A stretch of 64,000 nt of DNA from Phycisphaerae bacterium. Lineage in GTDB: Bacteria; Planctomycetota; Phycisphaerae; UBA1845; Fen-1342. How positions within the stretch are numbered: position 1 is the stretch's first letter; every line of letters begins with the position of its first letter. The stretch is from contig JAJVHV010000045.1 of NCBI GenBank assembly GCA_022072445.1, forward strand, positions 18,598-82,597. Reading direction: 5' to 3'. The notes beneath the pieces are model-generated. The model was not told where the DNA came from. It did no database searches and was given only the letters and a program-made list of their open reading frames with translations. The position numbers were made by a program, and so were the translations under genes. Positions 41,860 through 51,434 of the stretch are shown piece after piece.

Positions 41860-43305
41860 CTACAGGGACGAGGAATGTGCTGCGCGGCGTTCGAGAAGCG
41901 CGGCGTAGCCGCCGTCGCGCCAGTCGGCGGGGGACGGACCCCAGTGGGGCAGCATGGTTTTTTCGCGCACCCGGCGCCAGTCGGTCGCATGGGCGACGAA
42001 TTGAGCGACGCGGGACTCGTTTTCGGCCGGTTCAAGCGAGCACGTGCTGTAGACCAGTCGTCCGCCCGGCCGCACGATGCGGGCCGCCGCGGCGAGCAGC
42101 CGGGCCTGCAATTCGGTCAGTGATTGCAGCTTGCCAGGCGAGAGCCGCCAGCGCGATTCGGGCCGCCTGGCGATCACGCCGGAATTTGAGCAGGGCACGT
42201 CGACGAGTGCCGCGTCGAACGGTTCTGCCCGGGCGTCGTCGGCCGGATGGAACGGCAGGGGGCTGGATTCGAGGGTTCCCGGGTCGATGCCGCGGCGGAG
42301 AGAGACGGAGCTGATTCCGACGCGCGAGAGGTTCTCGGCGACGCGCGCCAGCCTCTGGTCGGAGACATCGACGGCGACGATCGTGCCTGCGTCGTGCATG
42401 TCCTGGGCAAGGACGATCGTCTTGCCTCCCGGGGCGGCGCACAGGTCCAGGACACGCTCGCCTGGTGTGGCGGCGAGCATCCGCGCCGCATGATGGGCCG
42501 TGCAATCCTGAACGTGATAGTGCCCGGCGCGAAAGCCGCTCGCCGATCCGACCAGGCCGTCGGGCAACCAGGCCGTCTGGCCGTCGCAGACCGCCTCCTG
42601 GCCGAAGTCGCAGGCGACGCTGGTTCGAAATTCGTCCGGCGAGCAGCACAGCGGGTTGCGCTGCAACACGAGCGCGGGCTGAGCCTGCTGCGCCCAGAGG
42701 GAATTCTCGCCGGCAGCGGCGCCGTGCCGCCGGAGCAGTGTGCGAACGCGTTGCGGTGTTTCGCCGGTCGCGGCGGCCAGATATTCGGCAGCGTCGCCGT
42801 CCGACGCGAGCGGCGGCAGGACGGGCATTGCCAGTGCACAGGCTTCGTCCCAGTTGACGCGAATCTGGCGCTCGTCGCCGCGTCGCCAGCGTGTCCGGCG
42901 GCTGATGATGGCAGCGGCCAGCCGCCGCAGGATCGCATTGACCATGCCGGCGGCGCGTGCGCCGCCGATGGTCTTTGCGACGGCGACGGTTTCGTCGATC
43001 GCACTGTGGATCGGTACGCGATCGAGATAGATGAGCTGAAAGGCGCCGGCGTGCAGCAGGGCGCGGAGCGGCGTGTTGACGCGGCGTGCGTCGTAGCGGG
43101 CGGTGCGGGAGAGCACGTGATCGATGGTTCCGCGATGTCGCGCCGTGCCGAGCGCGATCTGCCGCGCCAGGGCCGCGTCGCGCGGCTCGGCGCTGGCGGC
43201 TTCAGGCGCGCGGACCAGCACGTCGGCGATTCGCAGCGCACCGCGATACGCCGCGGACAGCGCCGCGTGCGCCAGCCGGCGTGCGGGGCTTATCGCCGCG
43301 GTCAT
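41860..43305 (-). CDS. rsmB: 16S rRNA m5C967 methyltransferase
   Basis: This 481-residue protein has an NusB-like N-terminal domain (residues 1-150) and a SAM methyltransferase domain. SAM motif I is VLDLCAAPGGKTIVL. DVPCSNSGV and VYSTCSLEPAENE carry the two catalytic cysteines. RsmB methylates C967 of 16S rRNA. It starts four bases inside the fmt stop (ATGA) and ends the def-fmt-rsmB run. Confidence 0.92.
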   Translation of the reverse strand: MTAAISPARRLAHAALSAAYRGALRIADVLVRAPEAASAEPRDAALARQIALGTARHRGTIDHVLSRTARYDARRVNTPLRALLHAGAFQLIYLDRVPIHSAIDETVAVAKTIGGARAAGMVNAILRRLAAAIISRRTRWRRGDERQIRVNWDEACALAMPVLPPLASDGDAAEYLAAATGETPQRVRTLLRRHGAAAGENSLWAQQAQPALVLQRNPLCCSPDEFRTSVACDFGQEAVCDGQTAWLPDGLVGSASGFRAGHYHVQDCTAHHAARMLAATPGERVLDLCAAPGGKTIVLAQDMHDAGTIVAVDVSDQRLARVAENLSRVGISSVSLRRGIDPGTLESSPLPFHPADDARAEPFDAALVDVPCSNSGVIARRPESRWRLSPGKLQSLTELQARLLAAAARIVRPGGRLVYSTCSLEPAENESRVAQFVAHATDWRRVREKTMLPHWGPSPADWRDGGYAALLERRAAHSSSL

Positions 43306-44249
43306 GGCGTGTCCAGGTGCAACCAGCGGTCGCCGGCGTCGACGTACCGGCCTCGTATGTAGGCGTCGTAGCCCATCAGCTTGCCGCCGGCCGGTTTGAC
43401 TTCAAGCGGCAGCAGGCACCCGCGGCCGGTCTGGATGGCGCCGGTGGCGTCGAGCACGCACCCCGGCGCTGGGCGCGCGTCGTGCGCGTCGATCGCGCGG
43501 GCTCGGGCAAGTTGCACGCGTTCGCGCCGGCCGAGCCGGCTGGCGAAGGCCGCCGTCGCCGCCGGCCACGACCAGAGGCCGTGAATGCGCCGGACGATTT
43601 CGTCGGCCGGCAGGGACCAGTCGATGGCGCTGTCGGCGCGTGAGAGCTTGGGAGCACGCGTGGCACGCGACGCGTCCTGCGGGCGGGGACCGCGCTGGCC
43701 GGCGGCGATCAGATCGAGCGTCTCGCAGATCAGCTCGGCGCCGAGCAGGGCGAGCCGATCGTGCAGCTCGTCGGCGGTCTCCAAGGCGCCGATCGGCGTC
43801 TCGCGCTGCAGCCAGATTCCGCCGGCGTCCATGCGTTCCGAGAGCTGAAAAGTCGTTACCCCGGTGTGCGTGTCGCCGCGCAGGATCGCCCATTGATAGG
43901 GTGCCGCGCCGCGGTGGCGCGGCAGGAGCGAGGCGTGGATGTTGACGAAACCGCGCGGCGGTGCGGCCAGAAGCTCGCCGCCCAGTTTCTGCCCGAAATC
44001 GACCACCACGCCGATGTCGGCCCGGCGGGCCAGCTCGACGCACGCGGGTCTGTTGACGTGCTCGGCCTGGTGGTGCGGAATGCCCGATGTGTCGGCACGG
44101 GAGTGGATCGGCGTCGGCTGGACGTGGAGGCCGCGTCGGGCGGGCCGGTCGGGCTGGCTGACGGCGGCGACGATCGCGTGGCCGCGGGCCGCCAGTGCCT
44201 CCAGCGCCGGGACGCCGAACGCACCGGTTCCCAGAAAAACGATCTGCAT
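43302..44249 (-). CDS. fmt: Methionyl-tRNA formyltransferase
   Basis: This 315-residue enzyme formylates initiator Met-tRNA. The N-terminal MQIVFLGTGAFGVPALEAL and the catalytic core FVNIHASLLPRHRGAAPYQW (Asn-His-Ser-type loop) are present. So is FQLSERMDAGGIWLQ, the region with the catalytic Asp. The C-terminal OB-like domain is of normal length. It follows def by 14 bp. Confidence 0.93.
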   Translation of the reverse strand: MQIVFLGTGAFGVPALEALAARGHAIVAAVSQPDRPARRGLHVQPTPIHSRADTSGIPHHQAEHVNRPACVELARRADIGVVVDFGQKLGGELLAAPPRGFVNIHASLLPRHRGAAPYQWAILRGDTHTGVTTFQLSERMDAGGIWLQRETPIGALETADELHDRLALLGAELICETLDLIAAGQRGPRPQDASRATRAPKLSRADSAIDWSLPADEIVRRIHGLWSWPAATAAFASRLGRRERVQLARARAIDAHDARPAPGCVLDATGAIQTGRGCLLPLEVKPAGGKLMGYDAYIRGRYVDAGDRWLHLDTP

Positions 44250-44263
44250 GGCTGTCGCCTCGT

Positions 44264-44797
44264 TCAGCGGCCGCCGTTGCTGCGGCGGAACTTTTCTTCG
44301 AGTTCCTGAAGCGCGCGGCGGGTCGCGATGCGGTCGGTCGGGCCCATGCGGTCGATGATGAGAATCCCGTCGAGGTGGTCGATCTCGTGCTGCCAGATGC
44401 GGCAGATCATGTCGGCGCCGTCGAGCTCGAACGGCTTGCCGTTGGCGTCCTGGGCCGTCAGATGGCAGCGTGTCGCGCGGCGGACCTGCACGCGCACCTC
44501 GGGAATCGACAGGCAGCCTTCCTCGCTCTCGGCGCCGCCGCGACGGTCCGTCAGCCGCGGGTTGACGACGATCAGGTCGTCGCCCGGCTCGCCGGTCGCG
44601 TTCATGACGAACATGCGGACACTGACACCCACCTGCGGCGCGGCGAGGCCGACGCCCTTGGCGGCGCGCATCAGCTCGAACATGCGGCCGGCCAGGCGGG
44701 CCAGAACAGCGTCGAACTGCTCGACGGGGGCCGCGGCCCGCCGCAGGCAGGGGTGCGGGTAGTCAATGATGCCAAGCTGTTCGGGTTCGACCGTCAC
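44264..44797 (-). CDS. def: Peptide deformylase
   Basis: This 177-residue metalloenzyme removes the formyl group from new proteins. All three motifs are complete: GVGLAAPQ (48-55), EGCLS with Cys95, and HEIDH (137-141). The start is GTG with GAGGT about 10 bp upstream; the open frame to 44896 overlaps the flavoprotein end and is less likely. The def-fmt-rsmB order is classical. Confidence 0.93.
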   Translation of the reverse strand: MTVEPEQLGIIDYPHPCLRRAAAPVEQFDAVLARLAGRMFELMRAAKGVGLAAPQVGVSVRMFVMNATGEPGDDLIVVNPRLTDRRGGAESEEGCLSIPEVRVQVRRATRCHLTAQDANGKPFELDGADMICRIWQHEIDHLDGILIIDRMGPTDRIATRRALQELEEKFRRSNGGR

Positions 44798-44879
44798 GCT
44801 GCAACGACCTCGATTTCGGGAAAGGCCGGGGACTTGCCGCGGCAGCGGCGGCAGAACGCCCGAACCATGCCGGATAATA

Positions 44880-45974
44880 TCAGAACTTCTCGCCAAGCAG
44901 AAAGGCGCGTGCCACGCGGAGGGCCATCTGGCGGTTGGGCCCGAAGACCAGTGGCGCGAGCAGCGACAGATCGGTGTTGGGATGGCGAAGATAATCGGCC
45001 AGCTCGGAGCGCCAGCGGTTTTCGAAACTGCCGAGCACGTCCTGAAACAACCCGCCGGCCAGCGCGGCCTGGGCGACCTCCGCCGCGACCCGCGCCGCGC
45101 CGATGGCGGGATAGATGCGATCGCAACTGAAGGCGGCCACGAAGCCGCCGCTGTCGCCGATCAGCAGGGTGCGTTTGCCGACGTGGGCGTCCATTTCGAG
45201 CGCGGCGCCTGCGGGGCAAGGCGTGTTGAAAGTGGCGGGTGGGGCGGCGGTGTCGAGGACGCCCGCCTTGCGCCCCGCGGCGAGCAGCGCGTCAAGTCGC
45301 GCAGTGCCGGCCGTGTCAGGGTCGACGACGGACAGTTGCCGCCGGCCCCCGGCCTGCAGCAGGGTGGCGGCGGCGGGAGAGCGCGCCGCGCCGAGGATCA
45401 CGCCCAGGGCGCCCTGACCGCGCCCGGCGGAAAATTCGGCGTGCGCGGCACGATGGCTGCGACGCAGCAGCGAGCCGAAGCGGGCCAGCTCCGCGCCGCG
45501 CGACGGCACGCCGTCGTCGATCTGTGCCAGGCGCGCCCGCACGGGGTTGGCGTCCGCGTTGACCACGACCGCCGACTCGCCCAGCGCCAGCGATTGCAGT
45601 GGCGCTTCGATGCCGATGGCGCCCAGTTCGAGAGCGCGGTTCAGGAGGCGGCGGCGGAGCGCGGCTTCGTCGATGATCCAGCCGCGCAGGTCGGCGTCGT
45701 CGAGCGGCACCTGCCTGGAGAAGTCCGCCGAGTAGAGCGTGACGCCGGCGAACGCGGAGCCCCCGATTTCGTCGGGCGTGACTTTCAGCTCGGCCAGTCC
45801 GGCGGCGCCGCGCTGCGCGAGCCACTCGAGCCGCGGGTGGAACGTCTCCTCGCCGCCAGGCATGACCAGTGCGGTCGAGAGCCCGCGCTGCGCCGCGCAG
45901 ACGCCCGCCGCCAGCGCGCCGACCGAGTTTCCAATGATGGCCACGTCGACGTCGCGTGCCGCGCCGCCGCTCAC
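44880..45974 (-). CDS. FAD-dependent oxidoreductase
   Basis: This 364-residue flavoprotein has an N-terminal dinucleotide fold (VDVAIIGNSVGALAAGVCAA). Its FAD-binding C-terminal block is LLIGDSGGFVAAFSCDRIYP followed by AIGAARVAAEVA. It resembles geranylgeranyl-reductase and monooxygenase-like enzymes; the substrate is unknown. The GTG start overlaps the upstream MCE stop in GTGA. It continues into def, suggesting a shared transcript. Confidence 0.75.
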   Translation of the reverse strand: MSGGAARDVDVAIIGNSVGALAAGVCAAQRGLSTALVMPGGEETFHPRLEWLAQRGAAGLAELKVTPDEIGGSAFAGVTLYSADFSRQVPLDDADLRGWIIDEAALRRRLLNRALELGAIGIEAPLQSLALGESAVVVNADANPVRARLAQIDDGVPSRGAELARFGSLLRRSHRAAHAEFSAGRGQGALGVILGAARSPAAATLLQAGGRRQLSVVDPDTAGTARLDALLAAGRKAGVLDTAAPPATFNTPCPAGAALEMDAHVGKRTLLIGDSGGFVAAFSCDRIYPAIGAARVAAEVAQAALAGGLFQDVLGSFENRWRSELADYLRHPNTDLSLLAPLVFGPNRQMALRVARAFLLGEKF

Positions 45975-47332
45975 GGTGTGTGCTCCCCCATTTTCTGGAA
46001 CAGGAAGTCCTCGGCCCGCTTGAAGCGCTCGAACGCCTTGCGGATGCCGTCGATGATGGCGTCGATTTCGGCGGCGCTGGCGGGCGCGGCGCCCGACGTC
46101 GCGGACGTGGCCGCCTCGAGCCGGGCGGCGGCGTCATCCAGATAGGTCGCCGCTTCGGCGAACGTGCGGGCGGCTTCGAAGACGGTCATCTGCGACGTTT
46201 CGCGTGGCGACGGCCGGTAGAGCAGTTTCCACGGGGCCAGGCGGATTTCCTCGCTGGCCAGCCGCAACTGCTCGCTCATCTCGCGGGCGTTGGCGATGGT
46301 GCGCTCGGCGGCGGGCTTGCTGACGACGATCACGTCGCGGCCGGCCGCGGTGATCGCCTGGATGTCGGCCAGCGAGCCGTTCAGCCGGTTCATCGCCGCG
46401 TGAACGCGGCCGAGGATCGAATTCGGGTCGTCGCGATTCAGTTCGGCCAGCAGGGTCGTCATCAGTTCGCCGTCCAGCCGCGCCGTCAGGCTCTCGACGT
46501 GCCGCACCGTCTGGGCGAGCGTCGCCCGATTGTCGGTCAGCAGGCCGGTGGCCTCGGCCAGCGTCGCGGCGAGCGATTCGAGGATGCTTGCGACGCGGGC
46601 CAGCAGGCTGTTCGGCACGGCGCGATCCAGTTCGCCGCGCAGGCCGCGCGTCATGCTGGCGAGGTCGTCGGCCATGCCGTGCACCTTGCTGAGCAGCGAG
46701 TGCTGCTCCGTCGCGGACAACTGGGTGCGCAGCTCGGCGGTAATGGCGTTGATATCGTCGAGGCTGCGGGCCACCTTGTAGACCAGCGACGACTCGCGCC
46801 GCTCGTCGATCAGCCGCTCGATCTGCTCGACGACGCCCTCCGGCCCCAGCAGCCGGCGCGAGAGTGTTCCGATTGCGGCACCCAGGCTCTGCGGCGGCAG
46901 TCCGACGATGGCCCGGCCCCGGTCGCGGGCGGTGCCCATGGTACCCACGTCGAGGATCACGAGCGTGGCGCCACCGCCGACCGGCGGCTGATCGGTCGTG
47001 ATCTGGCAATCGCCGTAGAGCTCGATGTCGGCGTCGATCTGGGCGCTGACGTTGATGGTGAGCTTGCGGGTGGAGCGCTGGGTGCGGCGGTCGACGACTT
47101 CGGTCCAGGCGCGTTGCACCTGTGAGACGGTGCCGACCTGCATGGCGCCGGCCAGCAGGACGGGGCTTCCCTCGCGGACGGGTGCGACGCCCTGCGAGTG
47201 CTCGAATTGCACGACGATGGTCTGCGCGGCCGTGCGTTTGAGCGGGTTCATGAACAGGATGGTCCCCACCAGCAGCGCGCCGAGCAGCAGTGTGGCGCTT
47301 CCCAGCAGGAAATCCGACCGGTCAATTCTCAT
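45971..47332 (-). CDS. MCE (MlaD) domain protein
   Basis: This 453-residue protein has an N-terminal membrane helix (FLLGSATLLLGALLVGTILF). An MlaD/MCE beta domain follows at about 38-130 (VQFEHSQGVAPVREGSPVLL, then AGAMQVGTVSQV). A long alpha-helical region with repeated heptads fills 150-450. MCE proteins form lipid-transport rings across the periplasm. MlaE and MlaF partners are not in the window. It diverges from the M16 gene over 103 bp. Confidence 0.83.
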   Translation of the reverse strand: MRIDRSDFLLGSATLLLGALLVGTILFMNPLKRTAAQTIVVQFEHSQGVAPVREGSPVLLAGAMQVGTVSQVQRAWTEVVDRRTQRSTRKLTINVSAQIDADIELYGDCQITTDQPPVGGGATLVILDVGTMGTARDRGRAIVGLPPQSLGAAIGTLSRRLLGPEGVVEQIERLIDERRESSLVYKVARSLDDINAITAELRTQLSATEQHSLLSKVHGMADDLASMTRGLRGELDRAVPNSLLARVASILESLAATLAEATGLLTDNRATLAQTVRHVESLTARLDGELMTTLLAELNRDDPNSILGRVHAAMNRLNGSLADIQAITAAGRDVIVVSKPAAERTIANAREMSEQLRLASEEIRLAPWKLLYRPSPRETSQMTVFEAARTFAEAATYLDDAAARLEAATSATSGAAPASAAEIDAIIDGIRKAFERFKRAEDFLFQKMGEHTP

Positions 47333-47435
47333 GCAAGACCCAGAGGCAGCGCGCGCCGAGCCCAGCCGGCGCGGATTCGGCCCGGTATTCTAAGCAGGTC
47401 GCCTTCGAACGGCGACGGGGCTAAACTCTCCTCCG

Positions 47436-48689
47436 ATGAACGCTGGCTTGACCGAGCTTGACGCGAATTACCGCCAGTTCTCGCTGGCCTGCGGGGCCGA
47501 GCTGGCCGTGGACCTGCTGCCGCGGCGCGGCACCGTGGCGCTGGTCTTCCGCATGCTATCGGGGATCGCCGACGAGCCGGACGAGCTGGGCGGCCTCGCG
47601 CACATCGTCGAAACGACCCTGTCAAAAGGCACGGAGCGCTTCGACGGGCGCGCCCTGGCCGACGCGTTTGACGCGTTGGGGGCGCAGTGGTCGACGGCGT
47701 CCGGCCGCCAGTCGACGATGGCGCGCGTCGTCTGTCTGCCGGAATTCGTGCTCGAGGTGGTCGATCTGGTGGCGGAGATGATCCGCCGGCCGACGTTTCC
47801 CGACGACGCCTGCCAGGTGGCGGTCGAACTGGCGCGGCAGGATCTCAAGAGCGTCGAGGATGATCCGGCCGAGGTCTGCCGGATCATGATTCAGCGGCTG
47901 ACGCTCGGACCGCGCTTCGGGCGCGACACGTTGGGGACGCCGGAGTCGCTGGCGCGGATCGCGCCCGAGGCGGTCCGCGCGCACTGGCGGCGGACGTTTC
48001 ACAGCGGCCGATTGCAGATCGCCGCTGCCGGCCCGATCGACGCCGACGCGCTGGCGGCGCGCGTCGAGCGCGGCTTTGCCGGGCTGGGCGACCCGCGGCG
48101 CGCGGGCCGCGCGGCGGCGGATTACACGTTTGTGCCGCGGCGCGAGCACCGCGAGAAGGACCTGAAGCAGCAGCAGATCGCCATCACGCTGCCCGGTGCG
48201 CGGCGCGACGAGCCAGACTATCCGGTGGAGCAGGTGATGATCGCCGTTCTGTCGGGCGGGATGAGCGGGCGGCTGTTTACCGAAGTGCGCGAGAAGCTGG
48301 GCCTGGTGTACTGGGTCTCCGCTTGGCACGAGCAGCCGCGCGGCTCGGGCATCATCCACGTCCGGGCCAGCAGCACGCCCGAGCGCTGCGACCAGACGTT
48401 TCGCACGCTCTTGCGCGAAATCGAGCGGCTGGGAGAAGATCTGACCGATGAGGAAGTACAGCGCGCCCGCAACACGCTGACGTCGCACATGCTCACGCAG
48501 GATGACCTCACCCGAGCCCGCGCCGCAGCGCTGAGCGAAGACCTGTTCTACTTCGAGCGCCCCATGCCGCCCGCCGAAAAGCTCGCGGCGGTCGAGCGCG
48601 TGACGCGCGGCGACGTGGAAGCGCACGCCCGGGGTCTGCGGCCGGAGCTGGCCTGCGTCGCGACGTTCGGTCCCGCGGCGGTGACGTGA
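47436..48689 (+). CDS. M16-fold peptidase homologue with altered zinc motif
   Basis: This 417-residue protein has the two-half M16B fold, including FRMLSGIADEPDELGGLAHI, the domain-swap segment GPRFGRDTLGTPESL and a late VLSGGMSGRLFTEVREKLGL. The usual HxxEH zinc motif reads H56-I-V-E59-T60, so the second His is Thr. The downstream zinc-ligand Glu region (VELARQDLKSVEDDPAEVC) is present. The protein may be an inactive partner like those paired with active M16 subunits; no active partner is adjacent. Confidence 0.8.
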   Translation: MNAGLTELDANYRQFSLACGAELAVDLLPRRGTVALVFRMLSGIADEPDELGGLAHIVETTLSKGTERFDGRALADAFDALGAQWSTASGRQSTMARVVCLPEFVLEVVDLVAEMIRRPTFPDDACQVAVELARQDLKSVEDDPAEVCRIMIQRLTLGPRFGRDTLGTPESLARIAPEAVRAHWRRTFHSGRLQIAAAGPIDADALAARVERGFAGLGDPRRAGRAAADYTFVPRREHREKDLKQQQIAITLPGARRDEPDYPVEQVMIAVLSGGMSGRLFTEVREKLGLVYWVSAWHEQPRGSGIIHVRASSTPERCDQTFRTLLREIERLGEDLTDEEVQRARNTLTSHMLTQDDLTRARAAALSEDLFYFERPMPPAEKLAAVERVTRGDVEAHARGLRPELACVATFGPAAVT

Positions 48690-48704
48690 GCCGCGCTACA
48701 GAAA

Positions 48705-49214
48705 TTGGCGCGCCCGGCGCCGGGAGAAGTAACGATCAGCACGACCGAGACACCGCGTTCGTCCACCGCCGCACCTCCCGCCGCCGCACCGCGGGTCATC
48801 ACGCCGGCGCGCGCCGGGCTGATCCTGCTGGTGCTGCTGATGGGCGGATTCGTGGTGACACAGTTGCTGGAGAGCGGCGGCCCGCCGGTGCGCTGGGTGT
48901 ACAACCTCGACGAGGCGCTGGCCCGCGCGCGGCAGGAGAAGAAGCGCGTCTTTCTGTACCTGTACCAGCCCGGCTGCGCCACGACGCAGCAGCACGACGG
49001 CGGGCTGTTCAAGAAGTACTTCGCCCGCCAGCGGCTCGCGCAGATGATCTGCTGCCGGCTGGAGCTGGCGCCCGGCGACGAACTCCGCCGGCGCTTCGGC
49101 TTCGAGCGCGACCCGCTCATGATTGTGCTCGATGCCGATGGGAAGCCCACCGGCGAGGCGCAGAAGGGTCTGGTCGATCAGCGCCGCTTCGAAACTTACA
49201 TTCACTCCGAATAG
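48705..49214 (+). CDS. Membrane-anchored thioredoxin-fold protein
   Basis: This protein has an N-terminal Ser/Thr/Ala/Pro-rich tail and one membrane helix (AGLILLVLLMGGFVVTQLL). A thioredoxin-like domain follows with YLYQPGCATTQQH, a CxxT instead of CxxC motif, and a late DPLMIVLDADGKPTGEAQ. With a single Cys it may not act as a classical oxidoreductase. The start is uncertain: a TTG at 48705 gives 169 residues, but a GGGAGAAG sits further in, before VTISTTE. Confidence 0.65.
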   Translation: MARPAPGEVTISTTETPRSSTAAPPAAAPRVITPARAGLILLVLLMGGFVVTQLLESGGPPVRWVYNLDEALARARQEKKRVFLYLYQPGCATTQQHDGGLFKKYFARQRLAQMICCRLELAPGDELRRRFGFERDPLMIVLDADGKPTGEAQKGLVDQRRFETYIHSE

Positions 49215-49261
49215 CGCGATCCGGGCATGCGCGCATCCGCCGCGCCGGTCGAAGGCCGCGC

Positions 49262-49795
49262 TCAGTGTCGCGACGCCAGGTGATCGATGATCCGGGCGGC
49301 AAAGACGGGCAGATCGGGTGGGCGGCGGCTCGAGATGAAATGGCGATCGACGACCACCGGCTCATCCACCCACGTGGCCCCGGCGTTGAGCAGGTCGTCG
49401 CGAATCGCCGGCGTGCTCGTCATCCTCACCCCCCGACACACGCCGGCCGAGATCATGATCCACGGCCCGTGGCAGATCGAGGCGACGAGTTTGCCGGATT
49501 CGGCCAGCGCCCGGACCAGCGCCAAAGTCGCCGGATCGCGCCGCAGCTTGTCGGGCATCCAGCCGCCGGGAATCATCACGCCGTCGAAGTCGCGGGCCGC
49601 CACGTCGCGGATCGCCGCTTCGCTCTCGCACGGATAGCCGTGTTTGCCGCGATAGAGCGTGCGGGTCTCGGGTCCGGCCACAACCGCGGTCGCCCCGGCC
49701 TCGCGGACGCGCAGCAGCGGATACCACAGCTCGAGATCTTCATAGTCATCGGCGACCAGCATGAGAACTGACCGGTTGGCGAGCGATTCGGGCAC
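49262..49795 (-). CDS. DJ-1/PfpI family protein
   Basis: This 177-residue protein matches the PfpI/DJ-1 superfamily. It has the N-terminal LMLVADDYEDLELWYPL with Glu19, the DGVMIPGGWMPDKLR loop and the nucleophile elbow LVASICHGPWIM with Cys108-His109. Members act as proteases, glyoxalases or deglycases; the exact activity is unknown. The GTG start at 49795 has a perfect AAGGAG seven bases upstream. Confidence 0.85.
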   Translation of the reverse strand: MPESLANRSVLMLVADDYEDLELWYPLLRVREAGATAVVAGPETRTLYRGKHGYPCESEAAIRDVAARDFDGVMIPGGWMPDKLRRDPATLALVRALAESGKLVASICHGPWIMISAGVCRGVRMTSTPAIRDDLLNAGATWVDEPVVVDRHFISSRRPPDLPVFAARIIDHLASRH

Positions 49796-49882
49796 GGGGC
49801 GGCTCCTTGAACGCGCGTTGAAGGCAGTGCGGCGTGGCAATATGATGATACTGGGCTTATCCTGCTCCCGGAGATCGTAGCT

Positions 49883-50242
49883 ATGGCCGATGAGAAGATC
49901 CTGCACGTTGACGATGACTGGAAGGTGCAAGCCCAGCGCGAGAAGGAGCGCCTGGCCCAGTCCGACTCGGCGGCGCCGCAGCCGATGGCCGACGCCTCGT
50001 TCGCGTCGCTGGTGGAGCTGCTGGCGATGCAGGTCTTCATCAGCATCGGCGGGCTGGCCGGTCCGGGCGGCGAGCGTCTGCCGCCGAATCCCGAAGCCGC
50101 CAAGCACTTCATCGATCTGCTGGGCGTGCTCGAGAGCAAGACGCGCAACAACCTGACGCCCGAAGAGAAGGCGCTGCTGGACAACGTGCTTTACGAAGTC
50201 CGCATGCGCTACGTTCAGGCCGGGGCCGGCCCGGGGATGTGA
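49883..50242 (+). CDS. DUF1844 protein
   Basis: This 119-residue protein matches DUF1844: a charged start (HVDDDWKVQAQREKERLAQ), then ASFASLVELLAMQVFISIGG. It continues with AAKHFIDLLGVLESKTRNNL and ends TPEEKALLDNVLYEVRMRYV. The function is unknown. It lies 4 bp before the VWA-domain gene and heads the Exb cluster. Confidence 0.88.
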   Translation: MADEKILHVDDDWKVQAQREKERLAQSDSAAPQPMADASFASLVELLAMQVFISIGGLAGPGGERLPPNPEAAKHFIDLLGVLESKTRNNLTPEEKALLDNVLYEVRMRYVQAGAGPGM

Positions 50243-50246
50243 CCCG

Positions 50247-51320
50247 ATGAGCAGCACACCCGCCGACAGCACCGCACGCCGCGTCGCCGAACCGGACCGC
50301 ATGGTCGACCGGGAGGCCCGCAATCCGTGGTACCGGTGGCTGTTGCACTTCGGTGTGCCGGCGGCCGGCAGCCTGGTGTTTCACGTCGTCGTTGTGACGG
50401 CGCTGGGGTTGACGACCTGGGCCGTGGTCTCGCGCGACCGCGAGAACGTCGGGGAGTTCGAAGCCGGCATCACCGACAGCCTGGCCGACCAGATGCGCGA
50501 CGGTTTCTCCTGGCAGCAGGAGCAGCTCGAGACGCCCGAAACCAAACTCGAAGACCTCGACTCGCTGACGTCGCTTACCGAAATTCCCGACATCGACACC
50601 TCCGACCTGTCGCCCTCGGAGACCGCGGGCGACGAATCGGCCGGTCCATTCGGCGGCGCCGGGCGGCCGGACATTCTGGGAATCGGGAGCGGCGCGGGGG
50701 AGGCGGGGACGGGCGGCTTTGGCGGTGGGCTGGGTGGCGGGCGGCGCGTCGGCGGGCGGATCGAGGGCTGGGGCCTGGGCGTCGAGGCCAACAAGGTGGC
50801 CTACGTGATCGACTTCTCCGGTTCGATCATCATCGCGCAGGACGAGCTGGTCGGCGAGCTGAAGCGCTCGGTGGGCAACCTGAAACCGTCGCAATCGTTC
50901 AACGTCCACATCTTCTACGAGCGTAGCAATAAGCTTGTGACCGATTCGTTCCGCGACGGCTTGCAACAGGCCACGCCTGATGCCAAGAAGCAGTTTTTTG
51001 AGTGGATCGCCACCAAGACGCCCAAGGGTTCGACCGAGCCGCTCACCGCGATGAAGCGCGCCATCGCCAACGAGCCCGAGGCGATCTTCTTTCTCTCCGA
51101 CGGCTACTTCGACGAATCGGTCGTCGACGAAATCCGTAAGGCCAATAAGTCCATCAAAGCCCGCATGATGTGCCTGGTGTTCGACGAAATCCTGCTCGGC
51201 GACCGCAACGCTGACCTGCCGCCGCGCACCACCGACGGCGCCCGCCGTCTGCAGCGCATCGCCCAGGAAAACAACGGAAAAATGAAGATTGTGACCCGCA
51301 AGGACATGAATCGACGTTAG
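50247..51320 (+). CDS. TonB-like protein with von Willebrand A domain
   Basis: This 357-residue protein has a short cytoplasmic start and one membrane helix at about 39-60 (AAGSLVFHVVVVTALGLTTW). An acidic extracellular segment and a Gly-rich linker (about 130-178) follow. A VWA domain spans about 183-355 with a complete MIDAS: Asp189-x-Ser191-x-Ser193 (DFSGS), Thr263 (GSTEPLTAM) and Asp285 (LSDGYF). The topology copies TonB, but a metal-binding adhesion domain replaces the TonB C-terminus. The next three genes are ExbB, ExbD and ExbD. Direct coupling to that motor is inferred. Confidence 0.85.
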   Translation: MSSTPADSTARRVAEPDRMVDREARNPWYRWLLHFGVPAAGSLVFHVVVVTALGLTTWAVVSRDRENVGEFEAGITDSLADQMRDGFSWQQEQLETPETKLEDLDSLTSLTEIPDIDTSDLSPSETAGDESAGPFGGAGRPDILGIGSGAGEAGTGGFGGGLGGGRRVGGRIEGWGLGVEANKVAYVIDFSGSIIIAQDELVGELKRSVGNLKPSQSFNVHIFYERSNKLVTDSFRDGLQQATPDAKKQFFEWIATKTPKGSTEPLTAMKRAIANEPEAIFFLSDGYFDESVVDEIRKANKSIKARMMCLVFDEILLGDRNADLPPRTTDGARRLQRIAQENNGKMKIVTRKDMNRR

Positions 51321-51434
51321 GATTTGACCCCCCGGCGTTTCGGTCGATTGCCTGCCGCCGATTCCAGCGCGGCACGCGACTCCCGGTCCGTTCCGCCCGA
51401 GCCGCCGGCGAACTCCGTTTTGAATCGAGGCAGC

